Assembly: GCF_001571105.1 (NCBI RefSeq)
Contig: NZ_BCTD01000001.1
Direction: 5' to 3' (one strand)
Origin: Azotobacter vinelandii
GTDB lineage: Bacteria > Pseudomonadota > Gammaproteobacteria > Pseudomonadales > Pseudomonadaceae
Length of the DNA: 64,000 nucleotides
Below the pieces are notes generated by a model, which did not search any database, was not told where the DNA came from, and worked only from the letters and a program-made list of their open reading frames with translations. The position numbers were made by a program, and so were the translations under genes. Positions 16,465-25,185 of the stretch are shown here, piece by piece; the first letter of the stretch is position 1; each line of letters starts with the position of its first letter.

Positions 16465-17760
16465 ATGAGCAGACGCAAGCAGCAGTACGAGTACCAGCAG
16501 ATCATCCGCAGCCTTTCCGACCGGTTGGTCGAGGCGCAGATGCCGATCCGCGTGCTGGACGCGGTGAAATGGGACGACGAAGTGCGCCAGCGCTTCTTCG
16601 CCGCCGATTGTCGCCAACTGCCGCCGGTGGACCGGGGCTATTACGAGAGTCGCCCCCTGTCCTTCGATCCGGTGGCGAAAAAGCAGGAGTTTCAGAGCAT
16701 CGAGCGGGATATCACCCGCCAGCTCGGCCAGTTCAGCCCGGTCGGGCAGATCATGCGGCGCATGTGCAAGGAATACCGCATGGTCATCCGCATGCTCGAG
16801 GCGCGCGGTACCCCGGATTTCGGGCTGATTTCCGAGGAGCTCTACGGCGCCGCTTCGGATGCCTTCCACGCCGGCGACCCGACCCTGGCCGATTTCGGCC
16901 TGATGCTGTCCGACTACCTGAACCAGATCGCCGATCGCGGCGACCTCAAGGACGAGCCCAAGACCCTCAATGCCAGCGCTGCCGTGCAGAAGCTTCAGGA
17001 GCGCCTGAACCGGGTGTTCGGCGAGCACGAGAGCACGGTTCGCGTGTTCGAGTCCGACGGCATCGTCGCCGACGCCGCGGCCGGCGCCGACTACATCAAG
17101 ATCCGCAGCGACGCGCTGTTCAACGAGCGCGACGTGCGCGCTCTGGAGGTGCACGAGGGGCTGGTCCACGTGGCCACCACGCTCAACGGGCAGAACCAGC
17201 CGATTTGCACTTTTCTGGCCAAGGGGCCGCCGTCCTCCACGGTGACCCAGGAGGGACTGGCGATCCTCATGGAGGTGATCGCCTTCGCCTCCTATCCCAG
17301 CCGCCTGCGCAAGCTGACCAATCGCACCCGTGCCATCCACATGGCCGAGCAGGGGGCTAATTTCCTGGATATCTTCGAGTTCTTCCGCGACCAGGGGCTG
17401 AGCGACGAGGACAGCTACACCAACGTCAGCCGCGTGTTCCGCGGCTCGTGCCCGGACGGCATGCCCTTCACCAAGGATCTGTCGTATCTCCGGGGCTTCA
17501 TCCTGATCTACAACTACATCCAGTTGGCGGTACGCAAGGGCAAGCTGGAGCAGATCCCCCTGCTGTTCTGCGGCAAGACCACCCTGGAGGACATGCGTAC
17601 CCTGCGCCAACTGGTGGACCAGGGGCTGGTGGTGCCGCCGAAGTACCTGCCGGAACAGTTCCGCGACCTCAATGCCCTGTCGGCCTGGATGTGCTTCTCC
17701 AACTTCCTCAATCACCTCAGCATGGAACGGATCGAGGCGGACTACGCCAACATCCTCTGA
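16465..17760 (+). CDS. DUF1704 / 'QEGLA motif' protein, putative zinc metallopeptidase
   Basis: This 431-residue protein matches the family annotated as flavohemoglobin expression-modulating QEGLA motif protein (DUF1704). The name-giving motif is QEGLA at residues 262-266. Residues 230-235 read HEGLVH, an HExxxH metal-binding pattern. With Glu263 as a likely third ligand, this is the arrangement known from the eukaryotic tubulin detyrosinase MATCAP, which contains the same domain. It has no signal peptide, so it is probably cytosolic. The bacterial substrate is unknown. It is followed 89 bp later by the AIM24-like gene. Confidence 0.85.
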   Translation: MSRRKQQYEYQQIIRSLSDRLVEAQMPIRVLDAVKWDDEVRQRFFAADCRQLPPVDRGYYESRPLSFDPVAKKQEFQSIERDITRQLGQFSPVGQIMRRMCKEYRMVIRMLEARGTPDFGLISEELYGAASDAFHAGDPTLADFGLMLSDYLNQIADRGDLKDEPKTLNASAAVQKLQERLNRVFGEHESTVRVFESDGIVADAAAGADYIKIRSDALFNERDVRALEVHEGLVHVATTLNGQNQPICTFLAKGPPSSTVTQEGLAILMEVIAFASYPSRLRKLTNRTRAIHMAEQGANFLDIFEFFRDQGLSDEDSYTNVSRVFRGSCPDGMPFTKDLSYLRGFILIYNYIQLAVRKGKLEQIPLLFCGKTTLEDMRTLRQLVDQGLVVPPKYLPEQFRDLNALSAWMCFSNFLNHLSMERIEADYANIL

Positions 17761-17849
17761 GCGGTGCGCGGCGATTCGCGTCGCCGCGCCGGGCGGCGTT
17801 CCCACGGAGTATCCTTGCGGGCTTCCCGTCTCGATAAGGACCGTTTTCC

Positions 17850-18596
17850 ATGGCCAGCCATCAGCTCGATTACGAAATCCTCGGCGCCCACGCCCAGTCG
17901 GTGGAAATCATCCTCGATCCCGGCGAAACGGTGATCGCCGAGGCCGGCGCGATGAATTACATGACCGAGGGCGTACGCTTCGAGACCCGCATGGGCGATG
18001 GCTCGGAGAGCGGCGTGCTGGGCAAGCTGTGGGGCATGGGCAAGCGCATGCTGACCGGCGAGTCGCTGTTCATGACGCATTTCTCCAATCACGGCAAGCG
18101 GCAGGCGCGGGTCGCCTTCGCCGCGCCCTATCCGGGGACAGTGGTGCCGGTGGATCTCGCCGAGATCGGCGGCACCCTGATCTGCCAGAAGGACAGCTTC
18201 CTCTGCGCCGCCCGCGGTACCGAGATCGGCATCAGTTTCAGCAAGCGCATCGGTGCCGGTTTCTTCGGCGGCGAGGGCTTCATCCTGCAAAGGCTGTCCG
18301 GCGACGGCCTGGCTTTCCTGCATGCCGGCGGCGCGGTGATCCGCAAGGAGCTGCGCGACGAGACTCTGCGCCTGGATACCGGCTGCCTGGTGGGCTTCAG
18401 CCGGGGCATCGACTACGACATCCAACTGGCCGGTGGGCTGAAGAGCATGTTGTTCGGCGGCGAGGGCATTCTCCTGGCGACCCTCAAGGGCACCGGCACC
18501 GTCTGGCTGCAGAGCCTGCCGTTCTCGCGGCTGGCCGAGCGGGTCTACGAGTCGACCGTCAAGGCCCGCGAGGACGTGCGCGGCGGTGGCGACTGA
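17850..18596 (+). CDS. TIGR00266 / AIM24 family protein
   Basis: This 248-residue protein has the AIM24 beta-rich pattern: SVEIILDPGETVIAEAGAMNYM, MTHFSNHGKRQARVAFAAPYPG, GFILQRLSGDGLAFLHAGG and CLVGFSRGIDYDIQLAGG. Yeast AIM24 affects mitochondrial inner-membrane organisation; the bacterial function is not established. No signal peptide is seen. AAGGA at 17836-17840 precedes ATG 17850. Its stop shares a base with the start of the next gene (TGATG at 18594-18598), which implies translational coupling. Confidence 0.9.
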   Translation: MASHQLDYEILGAHAQSVEIILDPGETVIAEAGAMNYMTEGVRFETRMGDGSESGVLGKLWGMGKRMLTGESLFMTHFSNHGKRQARVAFAAPYPGTVVPVDLAEIGGTLICQKDSFLCAARGTEIGISFSKRIGAGFFGGEGFILQRLSGDGLAFLHAGGAVIRKELRDETLRLDTGCLVGFSRGIDYDIQLAGGLKSMLFGGEGILLATLKGTGTVWLQSLPFSRLAERVYESTVKAREDVRGGGD

Positions 18597-19483
18597 TGCC
18601 GCAGCGAGCGCTGCGTCCGCTCCTGCTCGGCTTGTTCCTGGCCGCCGGTGCCGGCTGCAGTTCCCTGCTGTTCTATCCCGAGCCCGGCCAGCCCCTCACG
18701 CCGCGCGCGGCCGGCCTGGACTACCGCGACGTCTACTTGCGCGCCGCAGACGGCACGCGCCTGCATGCCTGGTGGCTGCCGGCCCGGGCGGGACGGGAGG
18801 TGCGCGGCACCGTGCTGCACCTGCACGGCAACGGCGGTAACCTGGCCTGGCATCTGGGCGGCAGTTGGTGGCTGCCGGAACAGGGCTGGCAGGTGCTGCT
18901 GCTGGATTACCGCGGCTACGGCCTGTCCGAGGGCTCGCCCGCCCTGCCGGAGGTATACCAAGACCTAGAGGCGGCCTTCGCCTGGCTCGGGTCGGAACCG
19001 GCGGTGCGCGACAGGCCGCTCGCCGTGCTCGGCCAGAGCCTCGGCGGTGCCCTGGCAGTGCATTTCCTGGCGCAGCGGCCGCAACGCCGCGCCCGGCTTT
19101 CGGCACTGGTGCTCGACGGCGTGCCGGCCAGCTACCGGGAAGTGGCGCGGCACATGCTGGGCGGCGCCTGGCTGACCTGGCCACTGCAGGTGCCGCTGTC
19201 CTGGCTGGTGCCGGACGGCGACAGCGCGGTCGACGCGATGCCGCGGCTGCAGGGGCTGCCCGTACTGATCTACCATAGCCGCGACGACGAACTGGTCCCC
19301 CTGTCCAACGGATTGCGCCTGTACCGGGCCGCGGCTCCGCCACGGTTTTTCCAGCCGACCCGCGGCGGCCATGTGCAGACCTTCGCCGAGCCGGCATGGC
19401 GGGCGTTGATGCTGCGCTTTCTCGCCGATCCCCGGAGCGCAGGCGGACTGGCCCAACCTTCCCCAGACGAGATTTCCCGATGA
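18596..19483 (+). CDS. alpha/beta hydrolase, probable lipoprotein (BEM46-like)
   Basis: This 295-residue protein has an N-terminal hydrophobic signal with a candidate lipid-attachment Cys21 (AAGAGC). The -3 position is Gly, so the lipobox is weak. The alpha/beta hydrolase core shows the oxyanion region HLHGNGGNLAWH, the nucleophile elbow GQSLGG (Ser148), a likely acid in YHSRDDELVP, and the catalytic His in RGGHVQTF. It probably acts on an ester or amide in the envelope; the substrate is unknown. It starts within the previous stop codon, and its own stop overlaps the next start (ATGA at 19480-19483). Confidence 0.87.
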   Translation: MPQRALRPLLLGLFLAAGAGCSSLLFYPEPGQPLTPRAAGLDYRDVYLRAADGTRLHAWWLPARAGREVRGTVLHLHGNGGNLAWHLGGSWWLPEQGWQVLLLDYRGYGLSEGSPALPEVYQDLEAAFAWLGSEPAVRDRPLAVLGQSLGGALAVHFLAQRPQRRARLSALVLDGVPASYREVARHMLGGAWLTWPLQVPLSWLVPDGDSAVDAMPRLQGLPVLIYHSRDDELVPLSNGLRLYRAAAPPRFFQPTRGGHVQTFAEPAWRALMLRFLADPRSAGGLAQPSPDEISR

Positions 19484-19803
19484 GCGTGACCAACCCCGTT
19501 CACCTGATCCTCACCGCCGTCGGCAGTGTCGCCGTCACGGTGGCCGCGCTCGGCCATTACGGCTACCTGCATGTGGCCAGGCCGGAGGATGCCCTGCTGC
19601 TGGCGGAGTTCACCATGCTCAAGACCGTCCCCGGCGAGGATTACCGGGTTTCCCTGAAGCCGGCCAGCCAGGTGGCGCAGTGCATCGATGGCGTGCTGGT
19701 GCTGTTCGATACCGAGCAAAAGGGTCTCACCGGCGTGCTGGTGGACCAGCGCAGGCAGGCGGTGCGCTGTCCTGGCCAGGAAACTCCGCGGGGCGAGCGA
19801 TGA
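19480..19803 (+). CDS. small single-pass membrane protein, unknown function
   Basis: This 107-residue protein has one N-terminal hydrophobic segment (HLILTAVGSVAVTVAALGHYGYL). A soluble part follows with DALLLAEFTMLKTVPGEDYRVSLKPA and two cysteines (AQCIDGV, VRCPGQ). It may be anchored with its C-terminus in the periplasm. I do not recognise a named family. Both ends overlap neighbours by four bases (ATGA with the esterase stop, ATGA with the macrodomain start), so its synthesis is coupled to both. Confidence 0.75.
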   Translation: MSVTNPVHLILTAVGSVAVTVAALGHYGYLHVARPEDALLLAEFTMLKTVPGEDYRVSLKPASQVAQCIDGVLVLFDTEQKGLTGVLVDQRRQAVRCPGQETPRGER

Positions 19804-20303
19804 AGGTCGTGGTCTGGCAGGGTGACCTGACGAATCTGGCGGTGGACGCGGTAGTCAATGCCGCCAATCCCGGCCTGCTCGGCGGCGGCGGGGTGGATGG
19901 CGCCATTCATCGCGCCGCAGGTCCGGGGCTGCTCGCCGCCTGTCGCCGGCTGGGCGGCTGTCCGACCGGCGAGGCGCGCCTGACGCCGGGCTTCCGCCTA
20001 CCGGCGCGCTATGTGATCCACACGGTCGGGCCGGTCTGGCTGGGCGGCGGCCAGGGCGAGGCGGAACTGCTCGCCGCCTGCTACCGCAACAGCCTGGATC
20101 TGGCCGAACGGCACGCTCTGACGAACATCGCCTTCCCGGCGATCAGTTGCGGCATCTACGGCTATCCGGCGGATCAGGCGGCCGCCATCGCCGTGGCCGA
20201 GCTGTGCCGTCCGCGCCCGGCCGGCAGCTCCCTGCGCCAGGCGCTGCTGGTGGCCTTCTCGGCAGACATGGCCGCCCTCTACCGGCGCCTGCTGGATGTC
20301 TGA
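19800..20303 (+). CDS. macrodomain protein, probable ADP-ribosyl/O-acetyl-ADP-ribose hydrolase
   Basis: This 167-residue single macrodomain of the bacterial MacroD/YmdB type contains the ADP-ribose-binding loops DAVVNAANPGLLGGGGVDGAIHRAAG near the N-terminus and FPAISCGIYGYP near residue 120. Relatives remove acetyl from O-acetyl-ADP-ribose and mono-ADP-ribose from proteins or nucleic acids. It starts at ATG 19800 inside the stop of the preceding small gene and ends the coupled cluster. The convergent gene at 20306 begins only two bases past its stop. Confidence 0.92.
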   Translation: MKVVVWQGDLTNLAVDAVVNAANPGLLGGGGVDGAIHRAAGPGLLAACRRLGGCPTGEARLTPGFRLPARYVIHTVGPVWLGGGQGEAELLAACYRNSLDLAERHALTNIAFPAISCGIYGYPADQAAAIAVAELCRPRPAGSSLRQALLVAFSADMAALYRRLLDV

Positions 20304-20305
20304 TT

Positions 20306-20650
20306 TCAGTGACTGGCGCCGTCGGCCTGTGCGCTCATCTCCTGCAGGTAGCGGCGCGACAGGGCGAGAAAGCGCGGCGTCGGGCCGATGTCCTCGTAGA
20401 GTGGATCGCCCTGCTCGTCGAGGGAGACGATCTGGCTGCCCTTCACATAGGGCATGCTGGTTTCCAACTCCTCGAGAGCCGCGCCGATCAGTTCGCCGAG
20501 CAATTCCTCGACGTTGCGTCTGGGGTACATTTCGGCCAGCGCGGCGAGGCGCGCGGCAGCTTCCAGGTCGAGTCGGATATGGTACGGACTGGGCGTCAGA
20601 CGACCTCTGGCGCCGCGTTCCCAGTGCTGGAGCAGTTCGCGGATCTTCAT
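20306..20650 (-). CDS. conserved small protein of unknown function
   Basis: This 114-residue protein starts MKIRELLQHWERGARGRLTP and ends QEMSAQADGASH. The middle (LDLEAAARLAALAEMYPRRNVEELLGELIGAALEELE) looks like a ribbon-helix-helix-type or helical repeat region. Similar pseudomonad proteins carry database names such as 'type 1 pili tip component' or 'pilin assembly protein', for which I see no support here. It is convergent with the macrodomain gene and divergent from ppc. Confidence 0.75.
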   Translation of the reverse strand: MKIRELLQHWERGARGRLTPSPYHIRLDLEAAARLAALAEMYPRRNVEELLGELIGAALEELETSMPYVKGSQIVSLDEQGDPLYEDIGPTPRFLALSRRYLQEMSAQADGASH

Positions 20651-20866
20651 GAGGCACCTCATCTGCTGCGTGGATGACCCGCCGGGCGGCGATCCGCCGG
20701 GCGGTGACAGGTCGTGCTCGGGTATTGACTTCAGACTAGCCCAGCAGCGCTTCCCCCTTGTCAGAAATCGGCATGCTGGGCACTCTACGGCAAGTGATCC
20801 GGTGCGACGGATGGACACCGGAAGTCCGGTCGGCTGGATATCCCCGAACTGCTGCTGGAGGTTCTC

Positions 20867-23503
20867 ATGGAGGAAATCGACGCCCGCCTGCGCGAGGACG
20901 TCCGCCTGCTCGGCGAACTGCTCGGCGAATATATCCATGCCCAGTGCGGTGAGGTCTTCTTCGACAAGATCGAGCGCATCCGCCTGGGGGCCAAGACGGG
21001 ACGCCTGGGGTCGGAGGAGGGCGCCGAGCAGTTGACCCGTACCCTGGGCGAGCTGCGGGAGGACGAGCTGCAGCCGGTGGCGCGGGCCTTCAACCAGTTC
21101 CTCAACCTGGCCAACATCGCCGAGCAGTACCACGAGATCCGCCGCCGCGCTCCCGAGGAGCCGCCGCCCTTCGCGGTGCGCGCCCTGCCCGAACTGCTCG
21201 ACCGGCTGTTGGCCGGCGGCCATGCCGCAGACGCATTGGCCCGCCAACTCGGGCGCCTGGAGATCGACCTGGTGCTCACCGCCCACCCCACCGAGGTGAC
21301 GCGCCGTACCCTGATCCGCAAGTACGAGGCGATCGCCGCCGAACTGGCCGTGCTGGATCATGGCGATCTGCTGCCGGCCGAGCGCGAGGCGGTGCACGAG
21401 CGCCTGCGCCGGTTGATCGCCGAGGCCTGGCACACCGACGAGATCCGCCGCAGCCGGCCGACCCCGGTGGACGAGGCCAAATGGGGCTTCTCGGTGATCG
21501 AGCATTCCCTCTGGCAGGCCGTGCCGGCCTTCCTGCGCGGCGTCGACCGCGCGTTGCACGAGGCCACCGGCCTGCACCTGCCGCTGGAGGCGGCGCCGAT
21601 CCGCTTCTCCTCCTGGATGGGCGGCGATCGCGACGGCAACCCCAATGTCACCGCCGCGGTCACCCGCGAGGTGCTGCTGCTGGCGCGCTGGGCGGCTGCC
21701 GACCTCCATCTGCGCGACGTCGAGCAACTGGCCGCCGAGTTGTCCATGCAGGAGGCGAGCGGCGAGCTGCGCGCCCGGACCGGCGAGGTCGACGAACCCT
21801 ACCGGGTTCTGCTCAAGCAACTGCGCGAGCGGCTGTTCGCCACTCGCGACTGGGCCGCGGCGGCCCTGCACGGCGAGGCCGTGCGTTCGCCGGCGGTGCT
21901 GCAGAACAACCGCGAGCTCCTGCAGCCGCTGGAACTCTGCTACCGCTCGCTGCATGCCTGCGGCATGGGGCTGATCGCCGACGGTCCGCTGCTCGACAGC
22001 CTGCGCCGGGCGGCCACCTTCGGCCTGTTCCTGGTGCGCCTGGACATCCGCCAGGATGCCGCCCGGCATGCCGCGGCGCTCAGCGAGATCACCGAATACC
22101 TGGGTCTCGGCCGCTACGCCGACTGGAACGAGGAAACCCGTACCGCCTTTCTGATGCGCGAGCTGGACAGCCGCCGGCCGCTGTTGCCGGTGCATTTTCC
22201 CGCCTCCGCGGAAACCGCCGAGGTCCTCGCCACCTGCCGCGAGGTGGCGCAGGCCCCGGCGGCGTCGCTGGGCTCCTACGTCATCTCCATGGCCGCGGCG
22301 CCCTCCGACGTGCTGGCCGTGCAACTGCTGCTCAAGGAGTGCGGCCTGCAGCGGCCGATGCGTGTGGTACCGCTGTTCGAAACCCTGACCGACCTGGACA
22401 ACGCCGCGCCGACGGTGGAGCGGCTCCTGCTGCTGCCGGGCTACCGCGCCCGCCTGCACGGTCCCCAGGAGGTGATGATCGGCTATTCCGACTCGGCCAA
22501 GGACGGCGGCACCACGGCCGCCGCCTGGGCACAGTACCGCGCCCAGGAAGGCCTGGTGGAGGTCTGCCGGCGACAGGGCGTCGAACTGCTGCTGTTCCAT
22601 GGCCGCGGCGGTACCGTCGGTCGTGGCGGCGGTCCGGCCCATGCGGCGATCCTCTCCCAGCCGCCGGGCTCGGTGCCCGGACGCTTTCGCACCACCGAAC
22701 AGGGCGAGATGATCCGCTTCAAGTTCGGCCTGCCGGACACCGCCGTGCAGAGCCTGAACCTCTATCTGTCCGCCGTCCTCGAGGCCACCCTGCTGCCGCC
22801 GCCGGCGCCGGAGCCGGCCTGGCGCGAACTGATGGACCGCCTGGCCGCCGAGGGGCTGGCCGCCTATCGCAGCGTGGTGCGCGAGCATCCGCAGTTCGTC
22901 GAATATTTCCGCCAGGCCACGCCCGAGCAGGAACTCGGCCGCCTGCCGCTGGGCAGTCGCCCGGCCAAGCGGCGGGCCGGCGGGATCGAGAGCCTGCGGG
23001 CGATTCCCTGGATCTTCGCCTGGACCCAGACGCGCCTGATGCTGCCGGCCTGGCTGGGCTGGGAGACGGCCCTGGGCAATGCCCTGGCGCGCGGCGAGGG
23101 CGAACTGCTCAGGCGGATGAGCCGGCATTGGCCGTTCTTCGGCACGCGCATCGACATGCTGGAAATGGTCCTGGCCAAATCGGATGCCGCCATCGCCCAA
23201 CTGTACGACGAGCGGCTGGTGGAGCCGGGCCTGCTTCCCCTGGGGCAGCAACTGCGCGGCCTGTTGTCGCAGGCCTGCGCCGCCGTCCTCGAATTGACGG
23301 AGCAGGATCGCCTGCTTGGCCACAATCCCGAGGTTCGTGCCGCCTTCAGCGTGCGCAATACTTACCTGGATCCTTTGCATCTGCTGCAGGTCGAACTGCT
23401 GGCCCGCTACCGTCTGCACCAGGAGCAGGCCTGCAGCCCTCTGGAGCAGGCATTGCTGGTGAGCGTGGCGGGCATCGCCGCCGGTCTGCGCAACACCGGC
23501 TGA
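20867..23503 (+). CDS. ppc: phosphoenolpyruvate carboxylase
   Basis: The enzyme adds bicarbonate to PEP to give oxaloacetate, refilling the TCA cycle. The 878-residue protein is full length. Signature regions are VLTAHPTEVTRRT (catalytic His), SSWMGGDRDGNPNVTA, the mobile loop FHGRGGTVGRGGGPAHAAIL, and the C-terminal ...GIAAGLRNTG, whose end helps bind allosteric effectors. ATG 20867 follows GGAGG at about 20856-20860. The 216 bp upstream hold a short GC-rich direct repeat (two copies of CCGCCGGGCGG at 20690-20705) and no gene. Confidence 0.98.
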   Translation: MEEIDARLREDVRLLGELLGEYIHAQCGEVFFDKIERIRLGAKTGRLGSEEGAEQLTRTLGELREDELQPVARAFNQFLNLANIAEQYHEIRRRAPEEPPPFAVRALPELLDRLLAGGHAADALARQLGRLEIDLVLTAHPTEVTRRTLIRKYEAIAAELAVLDHGDLLPAEREAVHERLRRLIAEAWHTDEIRRSRPTPVDEAKWGFSVIEHSLWQAVPAFLRGVDRALHEATGLHLPLEAAPIRFSSWMGGDRDGNPNVTAAVTREVLLLARWAAADLHLRDVEQLAAELSMQEASGELRARTGEVDEPYRVLLKQLRERLFATRDWAAAALHGEAVRSPAVLQNNRELLQPLELCYRSLHACGMGLIADGPLLDSLRRAATFGLFLVRLDIRQDAARHAAALSEITEYLGLGRYADWNEETRTAFLMRELDSRRPLLPVHFPASAETAEVLATCREVAQAPAASLGSYVISMAAAPSDVLAVQLLLKECGLQRPMRVVPLFETLTDLDNAAPTVERLLLLPGYRARLHGPQEVMIGYSDSAKDGGTTAAAWAQYRAQEGLVEVCRRQGVELLLFHGRGGTVGRGGGPAHAAILSQPPGSVPGRFRTTEQGEMIRFKFGLPDTAVQSLNLYLSAVLEATLLPPPAPEPAWRELMDRLAAEGLAAYRSVVREHPQFVEYFRQATPEQELGRLPLGSRPAKRRAGGIESLRAIPWIFAWTQTRLMLPAWLGWETALGNALARGEGELLRRMSRHWPFFGTRIDMLEMVLAKSDAAIAQLYDERLVEPGLLPLGQQLRGLLSQACAAVLELTEQDRLLGHNPEVRAAFSVRNTYLDPLHLLQVELLARYRLHQEQACSPLEQALLVSVAGIAAGLRNTG

Positions 23504-23741
23504 CGAACGGTCGGCGGGGGGGCTGCCGGCATCGCTCCCAGGAGGGGTGCCTTGCAGTGCTTTTCGTCGGTTTTTCCGTTGTTCGTGTCAAGTTCGCTAC
23601 ATTTTGGGCTGGCTTGTGCACCCCGGGGTCAGCTGTGTATCTTGTGCACCTTTTGGCTGCCCGATGGCGCCAGGTTTGTTGTTCAGAAGGTCGATCCGAG
23701 ACAATTCGAAGCTTTTAACAATCACTCAAGGAGCTACATCG

Positions 23742-24389
23742 ATGCGCGTGATTCTGCTGGGGGCGCCCGGTGCCGGCAAAGGTACCCAGGCCCGCTTCAT
23801 TACCGAGAGGTTCGGCATTCCGCAGATTTCCACCGGTGACATGCTGCGTGCCGCGGTCAAGGCCGGCAGCCCGCTGGGGCTCAAGGTGAAGGGGGTGATG
23901 GACAGCGGCGGCCTGGTTTCCGACGACATCATCATCGATCTGATCCGCGAGCGCATCGCCCAGCCCGACTGCGCCCGGGGTTTCCTCTTCGACGGTTTCC
24001 CGCGCACCATTCCCCAGGCCGAAGCCCTGCGCGATGCCGGCGTGAGCATCGATCACGTGCTGGAAATCGCCGTCGACGACGAGGAGATCGTCTCGCGCAT
24101 GGCCGGCCGCCGCGTCCACGCGGCCTCCGGGCGCGTCTACCACGACCTGCACAACCCGCCGAAGGTGATCGGCAAGGACGACGAGACCGGCGAGGATCTG
24201 ATCCAGCGCGAGGACGACAAGGAGGAGACCGTGCGCCATCGCCTGGCTCTCTACCATTCGCAGACCAAGCCGCTGGTCGATTTCTACCAGAGGCTCGCCG
24301 CGACCATCGGCACTCCCCGCTACACCCGCGTCGAAGGCATCGGCTCGGTGAGCGAGATCACCGCCCGCGTGCAGGCCGCCCTGGCCTGA
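23742..24389 (+). CDS. adk: adenylate kinase
   Basis: This 215-residue adenylate kinase interconverts ATP+AMP and 2 ADP. The P-loop GAPGAGKGT is near the N-terminus, DGFPRT lies in the core, and the long LID (GRRVHAASGRVYHDLHNPPK) is of the non-zinc type. ATG 23742 follows AAGGAG at 23728-23733. The frame remains open upstream to 23547, but nothing there resembles adenylate kinase. The 238 bp between ppc and adk are less GC-rich than the surroundings and probably contain its promoter. A strong terminator follows. Confidence 0.98.
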   Translation: MRVILLGAPGAGKGTQARFITERFGIPQISTGDMLRAAVKAGSPLGLKVKGVMDSGGLVSDDIIIDLIRERIAQPDCARGFLFDGFPRTIPQAEALRDAGVSIDHVLEIAVDDEEIVSRMAGRRVHAASGRVYHDLHNPPKVIGKDDETGEDLIQREDDKEETVRHRLALYHSQTKPLVDFYQRLAATIGTPRYTRVEGIGSVSEITARVQAALA

Positions 24390-24406
24390 TCCGCCGTGCC
24401 CGCGAC

Positions 24407-24440
24407 GGACGGCCCGCTTCGTGCGGGCTGTCCGTTTTTC
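24407..24440 (+). terminator. Rho-independent terminator after adk
   Basis: GGACGGCCCGC (24407-24417), loop TTCGT, then GCGGGCTGTCC (24423-24433) forms an 11-bp stem with one G-U pair, followed by GTTTTTC. It separates adk from tsaB. Confidence 0.9.
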
Positions 24441-24462
24441 GGTCTCCGCCAGGACAGGGGTT

Positions 24463-24468
24463 TATAAT
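24463..24468 (+). promoter_or_regulatory. -10 box for tsaB
   Basis: A consensus TATAAT within GGTTTATAATGCCC lies 33 bp before the tsaB start. No convincing -35 element stands at 16-18 bp upstream. Confidence 0.5.
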
Positions 24469-24500
24469 GCCCGTCCTTTCAGTTCCTCCCGGATGACCCG

Positions 24501-25178
24501 ATGACCACTCTGCTGGCCCTGGATACCGCCACCGAAGCCTGTTCCGTCGCTCTCCTGCACGAGGGCCGTGCGTTCGGCCGCCATGCGGTGATCCCGCGGT
24601 TGCATGCCCAGCGCGTGCTACCCATGGTTCAGGAGCTGCTGGGCGAGGCGGGCATCGCCCTGTCGGCGGTCGATGCCATTGCCTTCGGTCGCGGACCGGG
24701 TGCCTTCACTGGCGTGCGCATCGCCGTCGGCGTGGTTCAGGGCCTGGCCTTCGCCCTGCAGCGGCCGGTGCTGCCGGTTTCCGACCTGGCGCTGCTGGCC
24801 CAGCGCGCCCACCGGGAGCGGGGAGTCGATCAGGTGGCGGCGGCCATCGACGCGCGCATGGACGAGGTCTACTGGGGCTGCTACCGCCTGGCGGAGGGCG
24901 AGATGCGTCTGGTCGGCGGCGAGGCGGTACTGGCGCCGGAACGGGTCGAGCTGCCGCGCCTGGCGAGCGGCGACTGGTTCGGCGCCGGGACCGGCTGGAC
25001 ACACGCCGAGCGCATGCCGGTCGCGCCCACCGCCCGGGACGCCGATCTGTTGCCCGATGCCCTGGATCTGCTGAGCCTGGCCGGCTTCGCCTGGCGGCGC
25101 GGCGAGGCCGTGCCGGCCGAGCAGGCGCAGCCGGTCTACCTGCGCGACAAGGTCGCCACCCCCAAGGGTGTCCGGTAG
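24501..25178 (+). CDS. tsaB: tRNA threonylcarbamoyladenosine biosynthesis protein TsaB
   Basis: TsaB (YeaZ) partners TsaD and TsaE to place threonylcarbamoyl on A37 of ANN-decoding tRNAs. The 225-residue protein has the ASKHA-fold N-terminus LLALDTATEACSVALLHEG, HAQRVLPMVQELL and the typical FGRGPGAFTGVRIAVGVVQGLAFA. The divergent C-terminal half is normal for TsaB. ATG 24501 gives the family N-terminus. The next gene starts within 8 bp of its stop, so both are likely co-transcribed. tcdA and csdA/csdE elsewhere in the window act on the same modified base. Confidence 0.96.
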   Translation: MTTLLALDTATEACSVALLHEGRAFGRHAVIPRLHAQRVLPMVQELLGEAGIALSAVDAIAFGRGPGAFTGVRIAVGVVQGLAFALQRPVLPVSDLALLAQRAHRERGVDQVAAAIDARMDEVYWGCYRLAEGEMRLVGGEAVLAPERVELPRLASGDWFGAGTGWTHAERMPVAPTARDADLLPDALDLLSLAGFAWRRGEAVPAEQAQPVYLRDKVATPKGVR

Positions 25179-25185
25179 GCCCGCG

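Noticed and set aside
20690..20720. Direct repeat CCGCCGGGCGG upstream of ppc considered as an operator
   Set aside because: Only two copies in GC-rich sequence; likely chance. No promoter element is positioned around it.
20651..23419. Minus-strand extension of the small 20306-20650 gene through ppc
   Set aside because: The real small protein begins at the ATG complementing 20648-20650; the upstream part is antisense to ppc.
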